This document shows positions 47,711-60,500 of a stretch of DNA of 64,000 nt, piece by piece. The position numbers and the translations under genes are program-made. The number at the start of each line of letters is the position of its first letter. Position 1 is the stretch's first letter. The notes beneath the pieces were generated by a model. That model had not been told where the DNA came from and ran no database searches. It worked only from the letters and a program-made list of their open reading frames with translations. This DNA comes from Ovis canadensis. Taxonomy: Eukaryota; Chordata; Mammalia; Artiodactyla; Bovidae. The DNA lies in NCBI RefSeq assembly GCF_042477335.2, contig NC_091256.1, positions 47,943,001 to 48,007,000 of the forward strand. The letters are read 5' to 3'.

Positions 47711-49419
47711 TTGTTCTTTACAGCATCGGACCTTGCTTCTATCACTAGTCACATTCACAACTGGGTATTGTTTTTGCTTTGGCTCCATCCCTTTATTCTT
47801 TCTGGAATTATTTCTCCACTGATCTCCAGTAGCATATTGGGCATCTACCGACCTGGGGAGTTCCTCTTTCAGTGTCCTATCATTTTGCCTTTTCATACTG
47901 TACATCGGGTTCTCAAGGCAAGAATACTGAAGTGGTTTGCCATTCCCTGCTCCGGTGGACCAGTCTGTCAGACCTCTCCACCATGACCTGTCCGTCTTGG
48001 GTGGCCTCACATGGCATGGTTTAATTTCACTGAGTTAGACAAGGCTGTGGTCCATGTGATTAGATTGACTAGTTTTCAAAAGGTCAGTTTTCATTCCAAT
48101 CCCAAGGAAAGGCAATGCCAAAGAATGTTCAAACTACTGCACAATTGCACTCATCTCACACACTAGTAAAGTAATGCTCAAAATTCTCCAAGCCAGGCTT
48201 CAGCAAGATGTGAACCATGAACTTAAAGATGTTCAAGCTGGTTTTAGAAAAGGCAGAGGAACCAGAGATCAAATTGCCAACATGCAGTGGATCATCACAA
48301 AAGCAAGAGAGTTCCAGAAAAACATCTATTTCTGCTTTATTGACTATGCCAACACCTTTGACTGTGTGGATCACAATGAACTGTGGAAAATTCTGAGAGA
48401 TGGGAATACCAGAGCACCTGACCTGCCTCTTGAGAAACTTGTATGTAGGTCAGGAAGCAACAGTTAGAACTGGACATGGAACAACAGACTGATTCCAATA
48501 GGAAGAGAAGTACGTCAAGGCTGTATATTGTCACCCTGCTTATTTAACTTATATGCAAATCACGAGAAACGCTGGGCTGGAAGAAGCACAAGCTGGAATC
48601 AAGATGGCCGGGAGAAATATCATAAACCTCAGATATGCAGATGACACCACCCTTATGGCAGAAAGTGAAGAGGAACTAAAAAGCCTCTTGATGAAAGTGA
48701 AAGAGGAGAGTGAAAAAGTTGGCTTAAAGCTCCACATTCAGAAAACAAAGATCATGGCATCTGGTCCCATCACTTCATGGCAAATAGATGGGGAAACAGT
48801 GGAAAACAGTGTCAGACTTTATTTTTGGGGGCTCCAAAATCACTGCAGATGGTGATTGCAGCCATGAAATTAAAAGATGCTTACTCGTTGGAAGGAAAGT
48901 TATGATCAACCTAGATAGCATATTGAAAAGCAGAGACATTACTTTGCCAACGAAGGTCCGTCTAGTCAAGGCTATGGTTTTTCCAGTGGTCATGTATCGA
49001 TGTGAGAGTTGGACTGTGAAGAAAGCTGAGTGCCGAAGAATTGATGCTTTTGAACTGTGATGTCAGAGAAGACTCTTGAGAGTCCCTTGGACTGCAAGGA
49101 GATCCAACCAGTCCATTCTAAAGGAGATCAGTCTTGGGTGTTCTTTGGAAGGAAAGATGCTAAAACTGAAACTCCAGTACTCCGGCCACCTCACGTGAAG
49201 AGTTTACTCACTGGAAAAGACTCTGATGCTGGGAGGGATTGGGGGCAGGAGGAGAAGGGGATGACAGAGGATGAGATGGCTGGATGGCATCACCGACTCG
49301 ATGGACGTGAGTTTGAGTGAACTCCGGGAATTGGTGATGGACAGAGAGGCCTGGCGTGCTGCAATTCATGGGGTTGCAGAGTTGGACACGACTGAGAGAC
49401 TGAACTAAACTGAACTGAA
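47711..49419 (+). mobile_element. BovB LINE with inverted 5' UTR segment
   Basis: 47711-48078 is the reverse complement of the BovB 5' UTR (compare about 6500-6880). At about 48078 it flips to direct RT sequence ([26 protein letters not shown]) and runs to the tail at 49419. No convincing target-site duplication was found, only ACATT near both ends. It lies in the putative 5'-UTR intron of METTL18, about 50 bp from the splice acceptor and in antisense to that gene. Confidence 0.9.
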
Positions 49420-49599
49420 ACATTCCACCCTCCCCCACCAACAGCTTTTCTATGAAAGCTGTGGAGAGAGAGGGAGACAGATTTGGAAATACACACAGCC
49501 TTCAGGGTTCAAAAGCTGAAGATAATAAACTCTAAAAACAAATAAAAGACCAGCAGCAGCAGCAACAATTAAAAACAATACAGCCCAAAATTCTCGGGC

Positions 49600-50630
49600 A
49601 GAAAATGATTCAGCTTAGCGATTGTCACGGCCCTGCCCAAACATATAATATTTAAACTCTTAAACTGCCAGAATTTCTTCAGTCTGAGAGGGTAACAGGC
49701 AGGAAGGCCAGGGGTCTCCAAACAGAGGAAATAGTTTGCAAGTGTCAGACATTTTTCTCTCTCTTAAGCGGCAGGAGGAAACAAACTAGCGATAGTTTTT
49801 CTTTCTCTATACAAATTTAAAAGGAGGTTTCTCTTAAAATTCTGTGTTGCTATGACACCTAGTTTCACCTGAAGTTAACTACTCTCAAACCCAGAGATAA
49901 CCAATGCCTTTTTCTTATGGAAATATTTATCTTAAGCTATGCTAATGTACTACGCATTTATCCCAAACTCTGTCTTCAAGTCAGTTCTGCCTTTTGGCTC
50001 AGAACCTACTTGATAAACCAGTATGTTATACTCAGATATTGTTCCTCTAATCTATGTAAATGAAACTATTTGTATGATGATCTGCCCTTCTTCAAGATTC
50101 AAGTTAATCATTTTATGGACCAAGATAAACCATTTGGTGCCAAGCTTATCCCAAAATGCATCTTATGGGTGAGGGGCCTGGTGCCATTCTGAGTTTTGAG
50201 ACATTCCTTTCCCCTGGTGGCTCAGAGGTAAAAGCGTCTGCCTGCAAGCTGGGAGACCCGGGTTCAATCCCTGGGTCAGGAAGATCCCCTGGAGAAGGAA
50301 ATAGCAACCCACTCCAGTATTCTTGCCTGGAGAATCCCATGGATGGAGAAGCCTGGTAGGTTACAGTCCACGGGGTCGCAAAGAGTCAGACACGACTGAG
50401 CGACTTCACTTTCAGTGACTATATAACATCCAGCTGAAGACTAGCAGGGGGGTACTCTTTCTGCCCCCTTCTGATGCCTATGTCAGAAGCTTTCTCTATC
50501 TCCTTTATGCTTTAATAAAACTTTTATTACACAAAAGCTCTGAGCAATCAAGCCTCGTCTCTGGCCCCGGATTGAATTCTTCTCCTCCGGGGGCCAAGAA
50601 TCCGGCATTGTGATTCAACAACAACTTTTC
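49600..50630 (+). mobile_element. Probable solo LTR
   Basis: About 0.8 kb without the SINE. The 3' half has TATA (ACTATATAAC, 50415-50424), then AATAAA (about 50514-50519), then a GC-rich U5-like end ('gcctcgtctctggccccgga', 'ccaagaatccggcattgtg'). No second LTR or retroviral genes lie nearby. Exact ends and target-site duplication are unresolved. Confidence 0.6.
50209..50415 (+). mobile_element. Bov-tA SINE in the solo LTR
   Basis: Plus strand, from 'ccctggtggctcagaggtaa' to 'gcgacttcactttcag'. It is well preserved and retains several CpGs. Confidence 0.92.
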
Positions 50631-50999
50631 ACTTCTGTTACCGTTTCAAGTAACAGGACTTCAGGACTGTATTTTGCTGAATGAGTATCCCTTTAAAAAC
50701 ATGCACAGGTATGCTGATGTGTGTAAATTCATCCAAATGACCTAACTACAAACATTTAGCCGAGATCAGCAGCCCTAAGCGTACTGGGAGTGAGCTAACT
50801 CTGGAGTAATTAGTAAAGATTAGCTTGACACAAAATAAGGGTACTGAACCGCGTGGAGAGGCCCGTAGAAAATGGAAGCAACTTAATCAAGAGGGTCTTC
50901 TCTGTATCTACTGTGTTAGACACTTAATATATACCATGAGTTCAATCTGCACACCAACTCTGACAGGTGGGTCTCTAGCCCCATTACACAAGATGTACA

Positions 51000-51480
51000 G
51001 AGTAGGGTCAACACATTAAGTGGGTAGGAAGGAGTCTGTTTCTATCCCACTTCACCGCGGGACTTGCAGTCATTCCTGGCCGCGTGCCCAGGTCAAACCC
51101 AACCCCAAATGTGCAACCAAAAAGCCCCATGGGATGGAAGGTTGTAAATCTGGGGACTCTCGGCCCTCACCTTTCCCACAGCGTCTCAAAGCAACGTTGA
51201 CAGCGATCCAAACTTGGAGATGCTCGTCGGACTCCCGATTCACCTGGCTGAGAACTCCGGCCAGATTCGCCAGACCGGAAGCGTGCACCAGTGAATCGAG
51301 TCCTCCCACGGCCAGACAAGCCCGGCTTTCTTCCCAGTCATGTGGGGCCCGGGCTCACCAAGGAAAGCGGCGCCCTTCCTCTCTATGGTTTTTGTTCGCA
51401 AGGCCTGCCGGGACGTTGGGAGTTTCCGGTCTTGGCTCTGGCGGGAGTGTTTTGAAGCTTTGGTGCTGGACGAAAGCATG
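51000..51480. promoter_or_regulatory. Bidirectional CpG-rich promoter of METTL18 and FIRRM
   Basis: CpG density rises sharply at about 51.0-52.0 kb against an AT-rich background. There is no TATA box. ETS-type sites are visible: ACCGGAAGC at 51274-51282 and, on the other strand, the complement of TTTCCGGT near 51424. The position between two divergent genes supports a shared promoter. Start sites cannot be read from sequence. Confidence 0.75.
51171..51244 (-). other. METTL18: Candidate METTL18 first-exon splice donors
   Basis: On the minus strand two good donors face METTL18: AAAG|GTGAGG with the exon ending at 51171, and CCAG|GTGAAT with the exon ending at 51244. Either would join to the acceptor at 47658 and give an intron of about 3.5 kb. 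Confidence 0.5.
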
Positions 51481-51588
51481 TCTCAGGAACGCGCTGTCCC
51501 GGCGAGCGCGGTTCCACTGGAAGAAATAAGTAGCTGGCCGGAGGAACTATGCCGCCGGGAATTGCCGTCTGTCCTGCCTCGGCTCCTT
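51478..51588 (+). CDS. FIRRM: FIRRM exon 1 (coding part)
   Basis: 37 codons from ATG to LPRLL, ending in phase 0 at CTCCTT followed by ATATCCTTT. The ATG has A at -3. No GT donor fits this boundary; homology to the human protein ends exactly where the AT begins. Confidence 0.96.
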
Positions 51589-54500
51589 ATATCCTTTATT
51601 GTCATTTCCACCTGGAGAGGGCTGTGGGGCCGGTCTCCAACCTTCTGTCTCATCTAACGCGTTGCGGGCCTTGTTGGGTCCCTGCGACTTCAACTTTCTC
51701 CTCTCTTTGTTGACAGTGAGATGAGTAAGCGAGGAAATGAAGGGCGAGCGAGAGCCGTGGGTGCTGAGGCCAAAGTTACGCTTGGCTTCGGCATTGGGAG
51801 GGCTCTCGGGTGTTCTTACAATGGTTTTCGGCAGTGGATATGCCGTTTTCTTCCACTCCTCTGGGCCTTCAAGTTGCTCTGTACGTGCAGTTAAGTGTGA
51901 TGACTTTTGCCTAGTGGAGAGCGGGGGAGACAGGAACTTAGCCTTGAGCTGTAAGGTGAGCCGACTCTGGAAGGAGTGGAGACCGAGATACTCCGAGCGC
52001 TCATCTCTAAAATGGGTGGTAGAATCGAATTAAAGGACGTAGTTCTGCCATGGTGCCCGGTGTGTAAAAGATGTTAAGCAAATTCAAATGTTATTCTCGT
52101 CCGGTTTTCAAACCTCTTGTTTTATTGCTGGTGAGGAGTTGCTTCGTTTACTAATTGGGTTTCATGTGCTGCGTTTGAGGTACTTAATGACTCCTTTGTT
52201 CAGGTGCAGACCGTTTAGTAGTTGAATCCCTTTTTGGTTGTAAATGTATGTGGAGGCCCAGCCCTTCATGTTAAAGGGTAACTTTTTTTTTTGTTTTTAA
52301 ACAGCTTGGAGCACAGAAAACTTAAACATAAAACTGCACTCAAAAACAAGACCTTCACTTGAGAAATTCTGAGCACTGCACAAATAATTTTTTACAGATA
52401 AAGCCAAATGTAGATATTAACTGTCACAAAGAAATCATTCACCTGGACACTGGCAAAATCCCACTTGAGTGCCAAAACCCTTTCTTAATTGTTGTGCAGA
52501 TATGGAATTTCTGTCCTAAAAGATTTTTGATTTCTGCAGCAAATAGCCATCCTTCTCCTCAAAAACTTCATAGCAGGCAGGGTGTTAGGCTTAGGGGGAA
52601 CAAAGAACATGGTTCCTCTTTCCCCCCTCAAGCTTATAGGGGATTTCAGTAATTGAAAGTAAATATTTTTATTCCTGCCCCCCCCCCCCCCCCACCAAAA
52701 AGTCAGCATTCCCTCCTGGTTTTCATCTCAAAATTCAGAAGAACCAAATCCTGTTCTTTTGATGAAATTTTAAGTTTCATCTCAAAATTCGAAAGAACTG
52801 AAACCCCTAGGCTTCTTAAACGGTTTCACAAGCCAAAACCTTTAATCAAGTTCTTTCATTTCTGCCCTCAGACTATATTTTGAATCCATCATCCCCGTTT
52901 CCTGTCACTGCTCCAAACCCCCATAACCTCTCATCTGGGCTGTAGTTAATAGTTCTCTTGCTTCTACTCATGTCCTTTTACAATCTCTCCAAAAACAGTT
53001 CATATTGAAAAACATGTCATTTCCTTTTTAAGGCACCCCTTACCACAAGGGCTTCTTAACAAATTAGGAATAAAATCTAAACTTTTACTTTCAAGTCTCC
53101 TCACGTTCTAAGCCTAGTCCTCTCCTACTTAGCTCACTACATTCTAACCAGAGCTACATGAAGCTCACCTACCTTAGGATCTTCATGTTTGTTGATGTTC
53201 CATGTAGCTCTTCTCCCAGCCTTTGGTAGGTCTCATTATTCAGGTTTCAGCTCAAATGTGACCTGCTCAGGTAAGCCCTTTTCAGAGTCTTCAGTTTTAG
53301 GTGGTTTCCCCAAACCCAGTCAGTAATACTTAACGCATTGCTCTGTTCAGTTTTCTTAAGAGCAGTCAGATCGTTAATAGAAATTATGTTGTTGACTTCG
53401 TTTCCTTTTTGCTTTTCCTCACTATACTGTGAAGTTCATAAAGGCAGGAATTTTGTTTTCACTGCATTGTCTCCAGCACTTAGAATAGTTCCTGGCACAT
53501 AGTAAGCATTCAGTGAAGGGCTAAAAAATTTTGTCATGTCTTAAAATGGCCTGACGTCTCATTATATAATTTCGTTTTTCAGCTTTTGGTTTTACTACAG
53601 CACTTTTCAACAAATGAAAGAAATTTTCTATAAATCCACAGTTCTGTCACCCAAACATTATTTTTGTCTCTTGCATTTTACATGTTATTTTTCAGTCTTT
53701 GCCTGCATGTCTGCATAGTCATAACGAAGTTTAAATTTTGGAAGAGGTAAATTTTTTTTTTTTTTTACCTTTTCTAAAATTTATACATGAGGCAGATTCT
53801 GCCCTGAACTAAATTAGTTCTACTGAACTAAAATGAGTTAATGACCATACCTCATTTTGATTGCTGCTGTAAGATATGTAGTTGCAAAGTAAGATTTCAG
53901 AAGAAGAATGACTTCTTATATTACTGCGATGGGGTTGTGTTTTTTTAATTTTGCTGATTGACACATGCTTTAATAATTCCTATATTATTTTTACAGTAAA
54001 AACTTTCTAACAATTCTTAATGGTTTGAAAGTGTGTAGTTAATAATGTTATTACTGTTAACTTTTACAGTGCACATAGGATAGTTTATTATCACATATGT
54101 AAGCTCCTATGTGCAGAAGAGTTTCAGTCTGATAAAGTGATAAGATAGATATGCTAATAACATGAAAAGAAAGTAGAAAATGATCAGTGACAGATGTAGA
54201 TACAGTACTATAGAAGTGCTAAGGAGAAATAAATTTGTTGCAGAAACCATGGATTATTATGGATTGTATTCTCATCTGTCAGAAATATGTCATAATTACA
54301 TATAGTTCGAAGAGATAAGTTTATCCTTGAGTGTTTTGAAAATACTTAAAGTATTTTCATCCTATTGTTTGTTAGCCTAATTAGCATTACTTTTTTAAAA
54401 GCAAAATTAAGCCGGTAATTTGAGTCTAATATTAGTCTCTTACTATCATTGCTTAAACTTCAAGAAAGGTCTTTGAAAATCTATTCTCAGTAGTGAATAT

Positions 54501-57500
54501 CTTACTCAGTTCAGTTCAGTCGTGTCCAACTCTGTGACCCCATGGACTGCAGTACACCAGGCCTCCTTGTCCATCAACAACAACTGGAGTTTACTCAAAC
54601 TCATGTCCATTGAGTCAGTGATGCTATCTAACCATCTCATTCTCTGTCGTCCCCTTCTCCTCCTGCCTTGAATCTTTCCCAATATCAGGGTCTTTTCAAA
54701 TGAGTTAGCTCTTCACATCAGGTGGCCAAACTTTGGAGTTTCAGCTTCAACATCTGTCCTTCCAATGAACATTCATTGGACTGATTTCCTTTAGGAGAGA
54801 CTGGTTGGATCTCCTTGCAGTCCACGGGACTCTCAAGAGTCTTCTCCAACACCACAGTTCAAAAGCATCAATTCTTTGGCGTTCAGCTTTCTTTATAGTC
54901 CGACTTTCACATCCATACCTGACTGCTGGAAAAACCATAGCCTTGACTAGACAGACCTTGTTGGAAAATAATGTCTCTGCTTTTTAATGTGCTATCTAGG
55001 TTGGTCATAACTTTTCCTTCCAAGGAGTAAGCATCTTTTAAATTCATGGCTGCAATCACCATCTGCAGTGATTTTGGAGCCCCAAAAAATAAAGTCTGTC
55101 ACCGTTTACACTGTTTCTCCATCTGTTTGCCATGAAGTGATGGGACCAGATGCTATGATCTTAGTTTTCTTAATGTTGAGTTAAGCCAGCTTTTTCATTC
55201 TCCTCTTTCACTTTCATCAAGAGGCTCTTTAGTTCTTCACTTTCTGCCATAAGGGTCGTGTCATCAGCATATCTGAGGTTATTGATATTTCTCCTGGCAA
55301 TCTTGATTCCAGCTTGTGCTTCTTCCAGCCCAGCATTTCTCATGATGTACTCTGCATATAAGTTAAATAGGCAGGGTGACGATCTACAGCCTTGACTTAC
55401 TCCTTTTCCCATTTGGAATCAGTCTGTTGTTCCATGTCCAGTTCTAACTGTTGCTTCCTCACGTGCATACAGATTTCTCAAGAGGCAGGTCAGGTGGTCT
55501 GGTATTCCCATCTCTGAGAATTTTCCACACTTTATTTTGATCCACACAGTCAAAGGCTTTGGCATAGTCAATAAAGCAGAAATAGTTGGTTTTCTGGAAC
55601 TCTCTTGCATTTTCAATGATCCAGCGGATGTTGACAATCTCTCGTTCCTTTTCTAAACCCAGCTTGAACATCTGGAAGTTCACGGTTCACATATTGTTGA
55701 AGCCTGGCTTGGAGAATTTTGAGCATTACTTTATTGGCGTGTGAGATAAGTGCAATTGTGCAGTAGTTTGAGCATTCTTTGACTTTGCCTTTCTTTGGGG
55801 TTGGAATAAAAACTAACCTTTTCTAGTCCTGTGGCCACTGCTGAGTTTTCCAAATGTGCTGGCATATTGAGTGCAGCACTTTCACAGCATCATCTTTCAG
55901 GATTTGAAATAGCTCAACTGGAATGCTATCACCTCCACTAGCTTTGTTCGTAGTGATGCTTCCTAAGGCCCACTTGACTTCACATTCCAGGATGTCTGGC
56001 TCTAGGTGAGTGATCACACCATCGTGATCATCTGAGTCGTGAAGATCTTTTTTGTACAGTTCTTCTGCGTATTCTTGCCACCGCTTCTTAATATCTTCTG
56101 CTTCTGTTAGCTCCATACCATTTCTGTACTTTATTGAGCCCATCTTTGCATGAGATGTTCCCTTGGTATCTTTAATTTTCTTGCGATCTCTAGTCTTTCC
56201 CATTCTATTGTTTTCCTATATTTCTTTGCACTGATCACTGGGGAAGGTTATCTTATTGCTCCTTGCTATTTGGAATGCTGCATTCAAATGGATATATCTT
56301 TCCTTTTCTCCTTTGCTTTTTGCTTCTCTTCTCTTCTCTTCATAGCTATTTGTAAGGCCTCCTCAGACAGCCATTTTGCTTTTTTGCATTTCTTTTTCTT
56401 GGTGATGGTCTTGATCCCTGTCTCCCGTACAGTATCGTGAACCTCAGTCCATAGTTCATCAGGCACTCTGTCTATCAAATCTAGTCCCTTAAATCTATTT
56501 CTCACTTCCACTGTATAATTGTTAGGGATTTGATTTAGGTCACCTGAATGGTCTAGTTGTTTTCCATACTTTCTTCAATTTCAGTCTGAATTTGGCAATA
56601 AGGAGTTCATGATCTGAGCCACAATCAGCTCCCAGTCTTGTTTTTGCTAACTGTATAGAGCTTCTCCATCTTTGGTTGCAAGGAATATATTCAGTCTGAT
56701 TTTGGTGTTGACCATCTGGTGATGTCCATGTGTGGAGGCTTCTCTTGTTTTGTTGAAGAGGGTGTTTGCTATGACCAGTGCATTCTCTCGGCAGAACTCT
56801 ATTAGCCTTTGCCCTGCTTCATTCTGTACTCCAAGGCCAAATTTGCCTGTTACTCCAGGTGTTTCTTGACTTCGTACTTTTGCATTCCAGTCCCCTGTAA
56901 TGAAAAGGACATCTTTTTTGAGTGTTAATTCTGGAAGGTCTTGTAGAGGTCTTCATAGAACCATTCAACTTGAGCTTCTTCAGCGTTACTGGTCGAGGCG
57001 TAGAGTTGGATTACTGTGATATTTAACATCTTAATACTATAATACTAGTATCTCCCTTAATTTTTTTACTCTATGTATCAGCATTCTGACAGTTGGATCG
57101 AGCATATTCGTAAGTAAAATTGTCTTAATTGTATGATAGCTTTGATGTCATTAAAACTTGAGTCCCACATCTCAATACAGTTTCATATTCCTTTTACATT
57201 TATTCTTCCTATTGTAGGGTTACAACTTTTGTAATCTTCAGTTAGTTAAAATGACCAATTACCTCAAATTATAGTACTTAAGTTTTAAATTTCAGTCTGC
57301 ATAGATACCAAAAGTATTCTATTTGATAACGTGTGATAAGCACAATGTACATTTTAAATATTAGTTGTTAAGCTGGTTAGACCTATAAAAAACATAATTT
57401 GCAGCCTACTGAATAACCCTCAACCTGTTTGTTCGTGTAGTGTCAGTTAGAAAATAACTTTCTAAGTTACAAAAAGCTGATTGTTTGGGCATGACTAATT

Positions 57501-60500
57501 TGTTATTTGGAAAAGTTGACTTTATCTTCATCTGTCTTCATTATTCTTACTTGATGTAATTTACTTATTTACTTAGGAGAAGTAGAGAATTAAGACTATC
57601 CTTTCTAGTTTAGAGTTCTTTTCTATTTACGTTTCACTTGATTGTGGAATATTTGCTTACCATCTTGAACCTATGTGCTGTGTATGGGCATATGGAGTCT
57701 AATTTTTTTTAAGTCACAGTTATTTTTTTATCCTGAGGTTAACAGTTATGCACATTCAATATAGAAAATTTGTTAACATGCAGAAAAACAGAATAATGAA
57801 ACAATTATGAATCTGAACTATTTCAGATTTTGGCATAAGACATCCTCATCTTGATTCTGTATATTCCTGCTAGTTTATCTGTGTATTATTTTTTGTATAT
57901 ACATGTTTATATATATAAAAATCAGAATTATACCACTTGAAACTCTTTTCATTTTAGCTTAAAGTATTGCGGACATTTTATCATAATTTTACATAATCTC
58001 TAACAAATGTTTTAATGATCATAGATCCTATTCAGTAGATGGACCTCATCCATTAACTGATCCTCAATTACTGGACATATACGTTTTTGTTTTTGTTTTT
58101 GTTTCTAATTTTGGTATTATTTCAGGTTATTTAATTGTTAATAGTTTCTCTACATAGACTATGGCATTTTGAAACTGTTCAAAGCTTTTGGTTGGTAGTA
58201 CTTACATATGCTTGCATTGGGAATGGAAAGTAATCTTGTTGGCTGATGTGACTTAATATTGTTACAAAATATATTACTATTTTCTTTTATAGAAATTCTG
58301 AAAATTATTGTGGAAATGTTTTTACCTCATATGAACCACCTTACATTGGAACAGACTTTCTTTTCACAAGTGCTGCCAAAGGTATAGTACTGTTATTATC
58401 TTAATATACATGTTTTCAAGGCTAGTAAAATCTAGCCTCAGTTTTAGGCCATTTATTCTTAATTTCTTAATGTATCATATGCTTGAAATACAAATAAAAC
58501 GGTTAAAAATGATTTCATGTGAGAATATAATGGTGTTAGTGTGACTGTTATGTGAATAAACAACTTATGTTTTCAGAGAGTATGGATTTTTTACTAATTG
58601 CATTTTTATTATTTGTAGTTAATTTTAAATACTCTTATAATTTTTAAAGCTATTCATTGAAAATTAGGATGGATGATGAAGTTAGTTAAGTCTCTTTTTG
58701 TATCTTCTCTGTACAGTTTATTAATAATTGTTAAATTTCATTGTCTGGAAAAATGAAGCCAGAATTTATCAAAGTAGCCTTAGAATAAAAATGTCTAGAA
58801 TATCGGTAAAATCAAGTAAATTAAGAGGAAGCATCAAATTTACGACTGCATAGCTACCTTTTAGATATATGTGGTATACCTTTTCTCTGAAAAGCAGTGT
58901 CATTACTTTTTATTATTATGAGAACTAAAGGTACTTTGCTGACAAAATGAGACTTTTTTTTGTAATAACTTCTCTCTTATTAGAATGGACTTTGTGTAGT
59001 TTTGAAGCAAGTAGTTATCAAAACTCCTTTTACTCATTCACTCAGTTCTCTAAAAAGATTCTTAAAATTTGTTCTTGATACCAAAAAAAGTCTAACTAAT
59101 CTGTGGATGAAAAGGAGATATTGAGTGTTAACAGGCCTAAGGGAAACAGTACCCTCTTTAATTACAGTGTGTTGTCAACTATGATTGTTCTTGTAGTGCA
59201 GTGTTTAGGCCACTTAACTTGTTTAGATCTTAATTTGGCTAACTTTTCAGACAAAAACACTTTGTTCTGAGGTCACGTACTGTGTCTCTAATCTAGGAAT
59301 GGTGTTTTGAGTTGGTCAAAAATGGAAACTGGATAGAAAACAAGTAAATAGGTAATTCAACACAGATTCATTACCATGACCAGAAAATATCCGATTAATG
59401 TTCACATGGATGTTGATTGGTTAAGAGCATCATCTTTTATTTATATAAGTGTAAGAGTAGCACTTTTGTTACAACACCAGAGCTTTGAGTGATCTCTTTA
59501 TGGATGTTATTACAGAAATAGAAGACATCAATTTTTGTTGAAGACTTTGTATTTTTCAAAGAGATTTTATTGTGGAAACACTATACAAAAAATACTATAC
59601 ACACACACATTATTAACTTTATTAGGTACAGTTGTTATACTGGACAATATCCTGTGGCTATTAATAATGCAAAATCAAGTCAATTTTTTTTTGAACGGTG
59701 TGTCTTTCCTTTTCTAGTGACTTCTATTACTGCTGTTTATGACCTGCTTTGTTTTCACAGACTGTGAGATTATTTGATGACATGATGTATGAGTTAACCA
59801 GTCAAGCCAGAGAACTGTCAAGCCAAAATTTAGAAATCCAGAGCACTCTAAGAAATATTTTACAAGTATGTCAAATATATTAGGAAGGGGGTGGGGCAGA
59901 ACTTCAAGAGTGTGAGAATTTTTATACTAATGTTAGCTGTATACTCTTTATATAATAGCCCAATGCTAGAATTAAATTTATAGAATTAAAGATATGAAGA
60001 TATTGCAGAAGGCATAAATGAATTTTTATACAATTTTGTGCTTAATAAACATCTTAATAAACTTGTATAAGTTTAGACAAGTAATAAACTAGTATAAGAC
60101 AAATATAATCAAGATATCATGCCCTATCTATAATTCCAAGGCATATGTGTAGAACACCTGCCGTATACTTTGATGTGTGGGTTAGTATGCCAACTTCCTT
60201 TTTTAACCAAATGTCTAGCCAGTTTTAATATTTATAATTCTGATAGACTAAAGTTATGTGTAAGGAGGAACAGAGGGTCCATTTTGTTCATTGCTATATC
60301 CCTAGTATACAGTTCAGATGCACAGAAAATATGTTCTGAGTGAAACTTCTTTCCTTACTTCCAGACAATGGTACAGCTATTAGGAGCTCTTACTGGATGT
60401 GTTCAGCATGTCTGTGCCACTCAGGAATCCGTCATTCTAGAAAATATTCATAGTCTTCCATCCTCTATCCTACATGTAATCAAAAGTACATTTGTACATT

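Larger units (their letters stand above)
51589..57069 (+). other. FIRRM: FIRRM intron 1, U12-type AT-AC intron
   Basis: The 5' end is ATATCCTTT, a perfect U12 donor. The 3' end is ...TTTTTTTAC with the exon resuming in frame as TCTATGTATCAG. A branch-site match TCCCTTAAT lies at 57053-57061, placing the branch adenosine 9-10 bases before the intron end. Length is 5481 bp. It contains a poly-C run, an L2 and a 2.5-kb antisense BovB. From 51589 to 52675 the sequence falls from CpG-rich to AT-rich without a recognisable repeat. Confidence 0.95.

Noticed and set aside
51589..51657. Reading FIRRM exon 1 through to a GT donor after 51588 (for example GTCATT at 51601)
   Set aside because: It would add residues absent from the conserved protein and shift the join to exon 2; the AT-AC boundary gives an exact in-frame match.
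52678..52693. Poly-C run as a G-quadruplex or regulatory element of FIRRM
   Set aside because: A homopolymer this long is slippage-prone and its length unreliable; nothing else supports a function.
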